Assembly (NCBI GenBank): GCA_963838495.1
Contig: CAWIRC010000001.1
Span: forward strand, 310,001 to 374,000
DNA length: 64,000 nucleotides
DNA from: JBEKIK01 sp963838495
GTDB taxonomy: Bacteria > Planctomycetota > Planctomycetia > Pirellulales > Thermoguttaceae
Direction of reading: 5' to 3'
This document shows positions 29,625 to 38,381 of this stretch, in pieces. The translations under genes and the position numbers were made by a program. Position 1 is the first letter of the stretch, and each line of letters begins with the position of its first letter. A model generated the notes under the pieces. The model saw only the letters and a list, made by a program, of their open reading frames with translations, was not told the DNA's origin and did no database searches.

Positions 29625-30529
29625 GCAAGATCGCGTTTTTGTTCCCCGGACAGGGGGCTCAGATGGTCGGCATGGGCCGGCGGTTGGCCGAATCGCTCCC
29701 CGCCGTGCGCAAGCTTTACGACCGCGCGGGCGAGGTCTTAGGCTACGATATAGGCAAACTTTGCTTTGAAGGGCCGGCCGAGCAGCTCGATTCCACGGTT
29801 TGCAGCCAACCGGCCTTGTTTGTAACCAGCCTCGCCGCCTTGGAATCGTTGCGGGCCGATTCGCCCGACGTGGTTCTTTCTTGCGAAGCGGCGGCCGGAT
29901 TAAGTTTAGGCGAATATACCGCCATGGTTTTTGCCGGCGTGATGGATTTCGACGACGGCCTTATGCTCGTGCAAAACCGCGGCGCAGCCATGCAGGAGGC
30001 CGCCGACGCCACCCCCAGCGGCATGGTAAGCATTCTCGGCCTGGAACTGGTCGAAGTGGATAAGCTCTGTGAAAAGGCCCGCAATGGTGAAATATTGGAA
30101 ATTGCCAACTTGCTTTGTCCGGGCAACATCGTTATTTCGGGAACCAACGACGCCTGCGAACGGGCCGCCGAGATGGCCCAGCCCTGCGGGGCGATGAAGG
30201 CCGTGCCCCTGGCCGTGGCCGGGGCCTTCCATACGAAAATCATGCAGCCTGCCGTAGAACGCCTCCAGCAGGCCCTCTCGGCCGTGCCCATGCATAAGCC
30301 GCGGATCCCTGTCATATCGAATTACGACGCCAGGCCGCACCACGATCCCGAGGAAATTCGCCGCGTGTTGATGCAACAGGTGCTCAGTCCGGTGCGTTGG
30401 GAAGATTCAATGCGATATTTGATCGGCCGGAGTTTTTCGCAATTTTACGAAGTTGGGCCGGGCCGGGTGTTGCGCGGCCTGCTGCGGCGGATCGATCGCA
30501 ATGTTTCCTGCCAGTGTGTGGAAGTGTAA
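29621..30529 (+). CDS. fabD: Malonyl-CoA:ACP transacylase
   Basis: Transfers malonyl groups from CoA to ACP for fatty-acid elongation in the cytoplasm. GTG 29621 starts SKIAFLFPGQGAQMVGMG. The nucleophile Ser is in GLSLGEYTA and the catalytic His is in VAGAFHTKIM. The 302-residue length is normal. The GTGA overlap with rpmF fixes the start; an in-frame ATG at 29534 would lie inside rpmF. Confidence 0.95.
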   Translation: MSKIAFLFPGQGAQMVGMGRRLAESLPAVRKLYDRAGEVLGYDIGKLCFEGPAEQLDSTVCSQPALFVTSLAALESLRADSPDVVLSCEAAAGLSLGEYTAMVFAGVMDFDDGLMLVQNRGAAMQEAADATPSGMVSILGLELVEVDKLCEKARNGEILEIANLLCPGNIVISGTNDACERAAEMAQPCGAMKAVPLAVAGAFHTKIMQPAVERLQQALSAVPMHKPRIPVISNYDARPHHDPEEIRRVLMQQVLSPVRWEDSMRYLIGRSFSQFYEVGPGRVLRGLLRRIDRNVSCQCVEV

Positions 30530-30622
30530 GAGAAGTGGTCAGTGGAGGGTGGGCAGTGTGTTTAGCCGCGACCGGGCACCGACCGATGGTTGGTCGGTCG
30601 CACATAAAGGAGACAAAAAACA

Positions 30623-30697
30623 GTGTGCCACTGCTTCGTCAGAAGCAGTGCAGAAGGCTTTGCAGAGTCCACTGCTTGCAAGCAAGCAGTGGCACAC
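30623..30697. repeat. Composite palindromic repeat between fabD and fabG
   Basis: An outer 14-bp inverted repeat GTGTGCCACTGCTT (30623-30636) / AAGCAGTGGCACAC (30684-30697) encloses two hairpins: ACTGCTT...AAGCAGT (30630-30649) and CCACTGCTTG-CAAG-CAAGCAGTGG (30669-30692). A degenerate relative (GTGTGCCACTGGCTTTGCC) is near 22590. It lies inside the operon, only 13 bp upstream of fabG, and could affect mRNA processing or stability. Confidence 0.75.
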
Positions 30698-30709
30698 ATG
30701 AGGTGCTTT

Positions 30710-31480
30710 ATGACGGATCAGCCCAAGAGCCGCATTTCCGTGGATTTGACCGGGCAGGCGGCTATCGTCACCGGTGCGGCAAAAGGCCTTGGAAGGGCTA
30801 TTGCCATCAATCTGGCCCGGTGCGGGGCTAAGGTGGCTTGCATCGACATCAATACCGAGTCCTTGGCCGAGACTGTCGGCGCAATTCGGGCCGCCGGCGG
30901 GACCGCCGAACCAATGGCCTGCGATGTGACCGACAGCCAGCGGGTCGCTGCCGTAGTCAACGAGGTTGTAAAGCTTTGGGGCGGCCTGCAAATTCTAGTC
31001 AACAACGCCGGCATTACCCGCGACAATATGATATTACGCATGAAAGACGATCAGTGGGACGCGGTGATCAACATTAATTTGAAAGGCACCTTCCTGTTTA
31101 CCCGGGCCGCCGCAAAACCTATGATGAAAGGCCGGCAGGGCAGGATTATCAATATTGCCAGCGTCTCGGGCCTGATGGGCAATCCGGGCCAGGCAAATTA
31201 CTCCGCCTCGAAGGCCGGGGTGATCGGCCTGACGCGGACCATCGCCTGTGAATTGGCTGGACGAAATATCACTATTAATGCCGTGGCGCCCGGCTTTATC
31301 GCCACGGATATGACCGCCGCCTTGGGTGAGGAAGTTTTGCAGAAAGTACGAGAACAAATCCCCTTGGGGCACCTTGGCGATCCGCAGGACGTTGCCGACG
31401 CCGTGTTGTTTCTGGCCAGCGATGCGGCATCGTTCATCACCGGCCACATTTTGACGGTGGATGGGGGTTTAACTGTGTAG
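30710..31480 (+). CDS. fabG: 3-oxoacyl-ACP reductase
   Basis: NADPH-dependent reduction of 3-oxoacyl-ACP. Short-chain dehydrogenase features: TGAAKGLGRAIAINL nucleotide-binding loop, NNAGITRDNMI, Ser in IASVSG, YSASK (YxxxK) and the C-terminal GHILTVDGG. 256 residues from ATG 30710. An in-frame ATG three codons upstream (30698) is possible, but MTDQPKSRISVDLTG matches usual N-termini better. Confidence 0.93.
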   Translation: MTDQPKSRISVDLTGQAAIVTGAAKGLGRAIAINLARCGAKVACIDINTESLAETVGAIRAAGGTAEPMACDVTDSQRVAAVVNEVVKLWGGLQILVNNAGITRDNMILRMKDDQWDAVININLKGTFLFTRAAAKPMMKGRQGRIINIASVSGLMGNPGQANYSASKAGVIGLTRTIACELAGRNITINAVAPGFIATDMTAALGEEVLQKVREQIPLGHLGDPQDVADAVLFLASDAASFITGHILTVDGGLTV

Positions 31481-31611
31481 TTTACGTAGTTTGGATAGTT
31501 TCGCAGAGTTAGGAGTAAAAAACACAGCCGGGAGATATAGACATGAAAGGGGAAAAAGGTTATATCTTGCAAAATTGAATTTAGTGTGGGGCGAGATGCG
31601 TAATTTGTAAC

Positions 31612-31630
31612 CCTTTGCAAAGGGTTTTGG
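31612..31630. promoter_or_regulatory. Palindrome AACCCTTTGCAAAGGGTTTT between fabG and acpP
   Basis: A perfect dyad (AACCCTTTGCAAAGGGTT) ending in TTTT, about 80 bp before acpP. It could be a weak terminator that sets the acpP level apart from fabG, or an operator; the sequence cannot decide. Confidence 0.4.
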
Positions 31631-31700
31631 TATATTTATGGGTGTGGGGAGTCGTTGGAAAGCTCCCCCGAACAGATGTGGTTAAAGGAGGACCTGCAAG

Positions 31701-31958
31701 GTGGCCTCAGTCGCTGAACGTGTAATTGATATCGTTGCCGAGCAACTTGGCGCTAATAAAGAAACCATTACCCGGGACACGTCATTCGTCAACGACCTGG
31801 GTGCCGATTCACTCGACACCGTCGAATTGGTGATGGAGCTTGAAGAAGAGTTTGACATCAACATCCCCGACGATGTGGCGGAAAAAATCCAGACGGTCGG
31901 ACAGGCCATCGACCACATCGAAAAGGCCGTCACCACCAACGAAACCTCTGCATCTTGA
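31701..31958 (+). CDS. acpP: Acyl carrier protein
   Basis: An 85-residue acidic protein carrying the phosphopantetheine site Ser in LGADSLDTVELVMELEEEF. It shuttles acyl chains among the Fab enzymes. Start GTG 31701 is set by a near-perfect AAAGGAGG 8 bp upstream. It precedes fabF by 9 bp. Confidence 0.96.
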   Translation: MASVAERVIDIVAEQLGANKETITRDTSFVNDLGADSLDTVELVMELEEEFDINIPDDVAEKIQTVGQAIDHIEKAVTTNETSAS

Positions 31959-31967
31959 CGAGTTTCC

Positions 31968-33211
31968 ATGAAACGGCGCGTTGTCGTAACGGGTATCGGC
32001 GCGGTAACCGCATTAGGTTGTCGCGTGAATGATCTTTGGACTCGAATATGTAACGGCGAAAGCGGCGTCGGGCCGATCACGCGGTTCGACGCCTCGCAGT
32101 TTCGTTCGCGTATCGGCGGGGAAATCATCAATTTTTCCACCGAAGGATACATCGAGCCCAAGGAAGTCAAAAAATTCGACCGCTTCGTGCAATACGCCTA
32201 TGTCAGCGGATTGGACGCCGTGCGCGATTCCGGGCTGGATTTCTCCAAGGAAGACACCTGGCGATGCGGCGTGATTCTGGGATCGGGGATCGGCGGGCTG
32301 GAAACCATCGAAGTCCAGCACCAGCGCTTGCTCGATAAAGGTCCGGATAAAGTCTCCGCCTTTACCATTCCCAAACTCATCGGCAACGCCGCCAGTGCGC
32401 AACTCTCCATCCAGTACGGACTGCACGGGCCGAACCAGGTCATTGTCACCGCCTGCGCAAGCGCAACCAACGCCATGGGCGACGCCTTCAAGCTCATTCG
32501 CGACGGCGAAATCGACGTCGCCCTCACCGGGGGCAGCGAGGCCGCGCTTACGCCCATCGGCCTTAGCGCATTTGCCGCCATGCGGGCCCTGTCCGAGCGG
32601 AACGACGAGCCGAAAAAAGCCAGCCGACCGTTCGATCGCGACCGCGACGGTTTTGTCCTCAGCGAGGGCGCCGGCATGCTGGTCTTGGAAGAATACGAAC
32701 ATGCAAAAGCACGCGGCGCGCGAATCTACGCCGAAATATACGGATATGGCGTCAGTTGCGACGGCGGCCATATTACCGCCCCGGATAAAGACGGCGTCGC
32801 CGCCGCCTATGCCATGTCGCAGGCGCTAAAAGATGCGGGCGTCAATCCGGCCGATATCGGTTACATCAACGCCCACGGCACTAGCACCAGCTTGGGCGAC
32901 GTGGCCGAAACCACGGCCGTAAAATCCGTTTTCAAAGAACACGCCAAAACGCTAAGCATCTCCAGCACCAAGAGCCAGCTTGGCCATCTGCTGGCGCAAG
33001 CGGCGGTGTGGAACTTATCTTTTGCGTTCTTGCCTTGCGCGACGGCGTGATTCCGCCCACCATCAACCTGGAAAATCCCGACCCGCTCTGCGATTTGGAT
33101 TACACGCCCAACACCGCTCGAAAACGGGACATCTCCATCGCCATGTCCAACAGCTTCGGCTTCGGCGGCCACAACGGCTCGCTGGTCGTCGGCAAGCTCC
33201 GTAAAGCATAA
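31968..33211 (+). CDS. fabF: 3-oxoacyl-ACP synthase II (one apparent frameshift)
   Basis: Condenses acyl-ACP with malonyl-ACP. The first frame holds the nucleophile Cys in TACASATNAMGDA and the first His in NAHGTSTSLGD. The frame breaks at about 32993 in KSQLGHLL. Adding one G (CTGGGCGCA for CTGGCGCA) gives GHLLGASGGVELIFCVLALRDG and continues to NSFGFGGHNGSLVVGKL at 33211. The restored length of about 414 is normal and all three catalytic residues are present, in contrast to the Cys-less homologue at 24313-25632. Confidence 0.93.
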
Positions 33212-33243
33212 TCTTTCAAAAGCCTGGTTTTGCTGAATTCAAT

Positions 33244-33330
33244 CAGAGCCGGGCCGTGTCGGCCCGGTTGAAGTGGCATAAACGTTGTTTGGCAATCCCT
33301 TTCCGGGGCGACACGCCCCGGCTCTGACAT
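33244..33330. repeat. REP pair, copy A (left flank of the RAYT gene)
   Basis: Two inverted REP units, TCAGAGCCGGGCCGTGTCGG and its near-complement ending GCCCCGGCTCTGA, enclose a spacer holding AAACGTTGTTTGGCAATCCC. Each unit also folds alone (CCGGGCC/GGCCCGG and CCGGGGC/GCCCCGG). It is nearly identical to copy B at 33889. Confidence 0.88.
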
Positions 33331-33375
33331 TCCATACTCTCCGGCTCTGAATCATTATATGACTTCGATCTTTTA

Positions 33376-33858
33376 TTAAGGAGTGGCACGCTGTCGGGAA
33401 ATATAATTGTAAATGTTATGGAAGTAGTCTTCTTTCCACACCCATTTCACGCTGCCACCTTCGGACCAGTAAGATTGACCTTTAGGCAGAGGCCATTTTT
33501 CCGAAAGTTTTTCACCAAGCCAACGTTTTAACCATTTTCGAACTGCAGCACCATCGGCATCAGCAGTAAGCAAAATATGTACGTGATCTTCCCCACCGGC
33601 CGCAATATGATAAATCCAACCGCCTGTTTGGCAAATTGACGGGATTATTGATTCAGCATACTGCCTTTGTGATAAATTAAAAAAGATCGGTGGAAATTTC
33701 AGTAACCTCGTCTCCCTAATCCATCGTTTGGGTTCTGAACCTATGATTGGATCACCATAATGGTTCATTGATCGATCTACCGTGCCTTTGGGATCGCCAT
33801 GCAATCGTGTGCCACAAGTCCCAAAAGTTATGTGATAGGCAACGGGTTTATCGTTCAT
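33376..33858 (-). CDS. REP-associated tyrosine transposase (RAYT, Y1/HUH family)
   Basis: A 160-residue IS200/IS605-like Y1 protein starting MNDKPVAYHITFGTCGTRLH. The HUH metal site is HVH in GGEDHVHILLTADAD; Tyr residues near the end (YFHNIYNYISRQ) are candidates for the nucleophile. RAYTs are single-copy domesticated transposases thought to move or process REP palindromes. Matching REP pairs flank the gene on both sides (33244-33330 and 33889-33976). The codons are AT-richer than those of the neighbours, which suggests transfer. ATG 33858 is chosen because an earlier in-frame start would translate the REP repeat itself. Confidence 0.85.
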   Translation of the reverse strand: MNDKPVAYHITFGTCGTRLHGDPKGTVDRSMNHYGDPIIGSEPKRWIRETRLLKFPPIFFNLSQRQYAESIIPSICQTGGWIYHIAAGGEDHVHILLTADADGAAVRKWLKRWLGEKLSEKWPLPKGQSYWSEGGSVKWVWKEDYFHNIYNYISRQRATP

Positions 33859-33888
33859 ACCTTTATTATAACAGCAGATATTATAACA

Positions 33889-33976
33889 GCAGAGCCGGGC
33901 CGTGTCGGCCCGGTTGAAGTGAAATAAACGTTGTTTGGCAATCCCTTTCCGGGGCGACACGCCCCGGCTCTGACAT
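33889..33976. repeat. REP pair, copy B (right flank of the RAYT gene)
   Basis: Same sequence and orientation as copy A apart from a few changes in the spacer (AAGTGAAATAAACG instead of AAGTGGCATAAACG). It lies 30 bp upstream of the RAYT start codon. Confidence 0.88.
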
Positions 33977-34041
33977 GCGACACGCCCCGGCTCTGACATG
34001 CGACACGCCCCGGCTCTGACATGCGACACGCCCCGGCTCCG
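33954..34041. repeat. 23-bp tandem repeat made of the REP right half (3.8 copies)
   Basis: The unit GCGACACGCCCCGGCTCTGACAT, 23 bp, begins at 33954, 33977, 34000 and 34023; the last copy is degenerate at its end. The first unit is the right arm of REP copy B, so the array grew from it by slippage or repeated insertion. Confidence 0.9.
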
Positions 34042-34049
34042 ATGGACGA

Positions 34050-34466
34050 CTAAAATTCAATATAAGTCGTCGCCTCGAAGTTCGTGGCCATCGACCAGAT
34101 CGCGGCTTTTAAACGCGTCACGTGGAAGACGATCAGCATGTCGTAGCCTTGTTTGTCTATTTGCGGCTTCATAAACGGCCGGGCAGAGACGATTTCCTTT
34201 TTTAGTTCCATATCGTCCAGAATTTCCGCCACGCCGCAAATCCTGACCTGCTTGCGCTGGTCGGTGCTGTTGAAACAGATCTCGACCTTGGGATTTTTGC
34301 TGATCTGCTGATACAGATCCTTGAAATCGCCGGTATGGAAGATTATTCCGTTGTCATCGGCCCTGTACATCATCATCCCCCGCACCCTGGGCTGATCGCC
34401 CTCCACGGTCGCGAGGTGGCAGACGGGATTCGTGTTTATGAATTCCAGAATTTGAGTTTTGTTCAT
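34050..34466 (-). CDS. Pyridoxamine 5'-phosphate oxidase-family (split-barrel flavin) protein
   Basis: A 138-residue single-domain protein: NPVCHLATVEGDQPRVRGMMMY, GIIFHTGDFKDLYQQI, NPKVEICF and GVAEILDD give the split-barrel FMN-binding pattern of small PNPOx-like proteins. It most likely binds FMN or F420-type cofactors and reduces small substrates; the true pyridoxine pathway enzyme is longer. It stands between the 23-bp repeats and a small secreted-protein gene on the same strand. Confidence 0.75.
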   Translation of the reverse strand: MNKTQILEFINTNPVCHLATVEGDQPRVRGMMMYRADDNGIIFHTGDFKDLYQQISKNPKVEICFNSTDQRKQVRICGVAEILDDMELKKEIVSARPFMKPQIDKQGYDMLIVFHVTRLKAAIWSMATNFEATTYIEF

Positions 34467-34508
34467 GGAGATTCTTTATTTTAAATTATTATTGTCCAAG
34501 GAATAATA

Positions 34509-34856
34509 CTACTTCAATTTCTTGGCAAGCACTTTTCCTCCATTCCAGTTCCCGCCTCTTGTGCCATCTTCTTTCAAGGGCAGGGTAAAGGCTTCCCAAG
34601 TCTTGCATCCATCCTCAACTTCGTCCCATTCAATCAAGATGCAGTTCGTTTCTTCTTTCCAAGCGCCTTTGAGTTTAGGTTGCTTGTCGCTAGTGACAAC
34701 GCCACTGTCTTTGAAGGTCCACATATCCGCAAAGTTTCCTATCTTGATGGACCATTTTCCCATCAGGATGTCTTTTGATGGCGAAGTGTTTTGCGCTATC
34801 GCGGCTGAGAACATTATGACCGCTACGCACGTTACAAAAAATAATACCTTTCTCAT
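34509..34856 (-). CDS. Small secreted protein of unknown function
   Basis: 115 residues with a clear signal peptide (MRKVLFFVTCVAVIMFSAAIA) and an SD AAAGGAG just before ATG 34856. The mature part (GKWSIKIGNFADMWTFKDSG, LKGAWKEETNCILIEWDEVEDG) is beta-rich and resembles short lipocalin-like domains that measure 'how much is left of a modelled curve' only in pattern. No function assigned. Confidence 0.6.
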   Translation of the reverse strand: MRKVLFFVTCVAVIMFSAAIAQNTSPSKDILMGKWSIKIGNFADMWTFKDSGVVTSDKQPKLKGAWKEETNCILIEWDEVEDGCKTWEAFTLPLKEDGTRGGNWNGGKVLAKKLK

Positions 34857-35019
34857 AACATCTCCTTTCCGTTTTACATACACAACTATTGTATATTATC
34901 GTCGTAACAATCACGTGCATTTTGATGCCCCTTAGTTTGGAGGTCAATACCCCCTAAATAACCGCGACCGATGGTTGCGGCTTTATAAAAACTCTTATTT
35001 ATTTGACTGGGCGGAGTGG

Positions 35020-35092
35020 GCTGTCGGCCAGGATGGAGTGGCATAATTGTTGTTTTGCAATCCTTTTCCAGGGCGACATGCCCCGGCTCTTA
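35020..35092. repeat. Degenerate REP pair, copy C
   Basis: GGCTGTCGGCCAGGATGGAG, then a spacer like that of copies A and B (GTGGCATAATTGTTGTTTTG, CAATCCTTTTCC) and GGGCGACATGCCCCGGCTCT. It is the same element with mutations in both arms. Confidence 0.7.
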
Positions 35093-35109
35093 TTGGCAAC
35101 ACGCTTTCT

Positions 35110-35430
35110 CTATGTCATTACAAAGTAAAACAGGATATAAGTTATGAATAGAACCAATGGGATGATGCGCCAAAATTGTTTGCTATTACCAATGGTTAAA
35201 AGCCATGAAACCAAAGCAAGAGCTGCGACTATCAAACCTGTGATGGTAAATATATTACCCATTCGAAAAGCCGTATTTGATGTTTTTTCAATTGAAGTTT
35301 GATTTATTTGATCTTCCTGAGTTGCTTTTGCCCGTATTCTCTCAGCAGATGAAAAACATAGTTTACTACAAATTTCTAAGCCAATTGCCGCAATAAATAA
35401 ACAAATTGCGAGGATATAGAATAATTTCAC
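35110..35430 (-). CDS. Small three-segment membrane protein, unknown
   Basis: 106 residues with hydrophobic segments at about 4-22 (YILAICLFIAAIGLEI), 50-72 (FTITGLIVAALALVSWLLTI) and 85-105 (IIPLVLFITYILFYFV). A polar loop (RIRAKATQEDQINQTSIEK) joins the first two. No family is recognised. It is AT-rich, unlike the adjoining helicase gene. Confidence 0.5.
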   Translation of the reverse strand: MKLFYILAICLFIAAIGLEICSKLCFSSAERIRAKATQEDQINQTSIEKTSNTAFRMGNIFTITGLIVAALALVSWLLTIGNSKQFWRIIPLVLFITYILFYFVMT

Positions 35431-35494
35431 TTTTTCCTCATCTTAGATTTAGCAGTAAAAAGGATGATAACAAAATATATCTAAACATCAATAC

Positions 35495-37814
35495 TCATAT
35501 ATTATCACTTTTCCCTTGTGTAACTGGGCGCAGGGGGCTCTGGGCCAGGAGGAATTTCATCTGCCCGGCGGGCGGGGGAAATTCGACCGTGGCTTTGCGC
35601 TTCGGGCCCGATCCGCTTAAAGCCACGATGCGGCCCAATCCGTATTGCGGGTGGCGGACCAATCCGCCTTGGATAAAATCCTCGGGCGAAACGGCGCCGG
35701 CGGGGCGCCGCCGTTGGCCAATTCGGCCGCCGTGGTCAATTGCAAAAATGGAAGACTCTTGACTGTGCCTGCCGGCTCGATCCGCCGTGCTATCGGCTCC
35801 TCATATTGCCCCTGCGATTGATCCAAGGCCGAAAGTTCTTCTTCGGAATAAGATTCGGCTTCGGATGATGGAGCGACAAGCGATTCGCCGGGAGCGAAAT
35901 TCACCAATTCCATTTCCTCCCTGGGCATTTCCATTAAAAAGCAACTGGGAATGGTCATCCGCCGCCGGCCGCGGAAGTCGCGATATCGGGCCAGGCTGAT
36001 TTGCAGCTCCTGTTGCGCCCGGGTAATGCCCACGAACATCAAGCGGCGCTCTTCTTCGAGTTGGTCGGGATTATCGCGGCTGCGCTCGTGCGGCAGCAAT
36101 CCCTCTTCAACTGCCACTAGAAAGACCACCGGAAATTCCAAGCCCTTGGAGGAGTGCAAAGTCATAAGCGTTACGCGGTCGCTTTGATCTTGCCAGTCGT
36201 CGGTGTCGTTGACCAAGGAGGTTTCTTCTAAAAACGACTCGAGTTGATGGCCACCGCCGCCGTGCCGCTCGTCGAAATCACGGGCCACCGAGAGCAACTG
36301 CTCGATGTTGGCCAGGCGCTGTAGATCTTCCTCGTCGCCCGAGCCGTATTGTTCGCGGTACTTGGTTTCGCTGAGCAGGTGGCCGATGAGTTCTTCCAGC
36401 GGCTGGTCCGCGAGTTGCGAAAGCCTGTCGATAATATCGACAAACTTCAATATCTTGCCGGCGGTGCTGGAACTTATAGATTTGATCTGCTTTACCTGCC
36501 GGGCGGCATCGAGCAGGCCGATTCCGTTGTTTAACGCGAACTCCGCAAGTTTCTCCACCGTTTTTTTGCCTATGCCCCGCGCCGGCGAGTTGATCACGCG
36601 CAAGAGCGAACTTCATCGGCCGGATTGTTGAGAATTTGCAGATAAGCCAGCAGGTCCTTGATCTCGCGGCGCTGGAAAAACTCCAAGCCGTTGACCATTT
36701 GAAACGCTATGCCTGCCGTGCGCAAGGCGAGTTCAAAGGCCAGGCTTAAGGCATTGACCCGATAGAAAACGGCAAAATCCCTGGGCCGGCGTCGCCCGGA
36801 ACGAATTTCAGCGGCGATGCGGGCAGCAATATCCTCGGCTTCGTCCTTGTGAGTTTCATAGCGGACCAATCGAACGGGCACGCCCGGACCGTTTTCGGTA
36901 TACAGGCTTTTTTCCTTGCGGCGGACGTTGTGGGCGATCAAATCGGAGGCCACGCGCAATATCCGCTTGGTGCTGCGATAATTCCGCTCCAGGCGGACGA
37001 CTCGGACATTGGGATAATCGCGCTCGAACTCCAAGATATTGTTCAAATTCGCCCCGCGCCAGCCGTAGATCGATTGATCCGGGTCGCCGGTTACCGCTAG
37101 GTTAGGGTGGTCGATCGACAATGCCCGGGCAATCGCATATTGGGCCAGATTGGTGTCTTGGTATTCATCGACGAGAATGTAGCTGTAGCGCTCGTCCAGG
37201 CTTTGGCGGACCTCGGGGTTCTCGCGGAGCAAAGTAGCCACGTGCATGAGCAGGTCATCGAAATCTGCGGCATTTGAGGAAATCAGGTTGGATTGATAAA
37301 TTGGGTAAATTCTCTGAACCAAATTTCCAATTAGATGACTAGAGCGAGCCTGATATTGGCTCGGTGAAATAAGATTGTTTTTGGCCCAACTGATTGCCCG
37401 GGCAATTGCGTCCGGTGTCAGGTGCGATACGTCCGCCCCTGCCTGGCCGATAGATTTTCGCAAGACTCTAATGCTATCGTCGGTGTCATAAATGGAGAAA
37501 TTCTCTTGCAAACCCAGGAAAGAGGCGTATTTCCGCAGTAATCTGGCGCAAAAACGATGGAACGTGCCCACCCAGACTGAATTGTCGCCTACCAACCGCT
37601 CGATCCGCTGCCGCATTTCCTCGGCGGCTTTATTGGTAAAGGTCAAGGCAAGCACACTACTGCTCGATATGCCGTTAGCTAGCAGCCAGGCAACGCGATG
37701 GGTAACGACACGGGTCTTGCCGCTTCCTGCCCCGGCCAGGATCAACAGCGGGCCTTCCATGTGCACCACGGCCTGGCGTTGATTCGGCGTTAGTCCTTCG
37801 AGCAGATTATTCAT
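35495..37814 (-). CDS. pcrA: UvrD/PcrA-type superfamily 1 DNA helicase (two apparent frameshifts)
   Basis: An ATP-driven 3'-5' DNA helicase in repair and replication. From ATG 37814: MNNLLEGLTPNQRQAVVHME, Walker A AGAGSGKTRVV, VDEYQDTN (motif II), GDPDQSIYGWRGA (motif III) and LERNYRS (motif IV). The frame breaks at about 36608; adding one base gives DEVALLRVINSPARGIGKKT. It then continues with LMTLHSSKGLEFPVVF and GITRAQ to a second break at 35690-35712. After that the proper tail reads VRHPQYGLGRIVALSGSG and ends at TGA 35495. The restored length of about 773 fits PcrA with its C-terminal RNA-polymerase-binding Tudor-like tail. Confidence 0.9.
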
Positions 37815-37926
37815 GGGAATCATACTACCCAAGATTGCGGAAATTGCTATACTAATAGACCACGTTGGGGCGTACCCGGCGCTGCACATTTTTGGAGGAT
37901 TTTTCACCTACATTGGGAGGGAACCC

Positions 37927-38228
37927 ATGGGAACCCGCATTCCACTTAACACAAAGGATTCGGATGCAAAGGGGATGGCCGAAAAGCTCGAGATGAGCAC
38001 GGCTGAAATTGGTCTTTCAGTGCGCACAACGAATTGTTTGGAAGAACGGGGAATTTTTACCGTCAACGACTTGTTGAATTGCGCCCGGAAGAATTGCTGG
38101 CAATCTCCAATTTTGGAGAAAAAACCCTGGAAGAAGTGTATAAGGCATTGGAGGGAATAGGTTTTCCACGCCGGAATAAGCGCGAAGCGGCCTGCGCGGC
38201 GGGCAATCCGACCTTAGGAGTGGCTTAA
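37927..38228 (+). CDS. Free-standing RNA polymerase alpha C-terminal-domain-like protein (one apparent frameshift)
   Basis: A protein of about 100 residues. MGTRIPLNTKDSDAKGMAEK leads into LSVRTTNCLEERGIFTVNDLL. The frame breaks at about 38077 and continues as LRPEELLAISNFGEKTLEEV and YKALEGIGFPR. This is the helix-hairpin-helix fold of the alpha-CTD of RNA polymerase (compare SVRSYNCLK...IGELVQ...LLKTPNLGKKSLTEIK). The rest of RpoA is absent. GGAGGG stands 4 bp before ATG. It is transcribed divergently from pcrA. A role in contacting DNA, UP elements or regulators in trans is inferred. Confidence 0.78.
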
Positions 38229-38381
38229 GGCGAAACATCGGCATTGCCGCCGTGATCGGCAATTGATTTTCTTTGTCGAAAGATTTTTATATCGCCGGGC
38301 TGCTCGCCGCGGGCGAAATGTTTTTTTACAGCGACTTTGAGCATCGGCGCACGGCCCAGATTGCAAGGTGGAGAGACCGTT

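Noticed and set aside
33859..34029. N-terminal extension of the RAYT protein
   Set aside because: The extra residues are translated from the REP repeats themselves, so the start at 33858 is better.
33954..34041. Possible CRISPR array
   Set aside because: The 23-bp units are directly adjacent with no spacers and no cas gene is present; they are copies of a REP arm.
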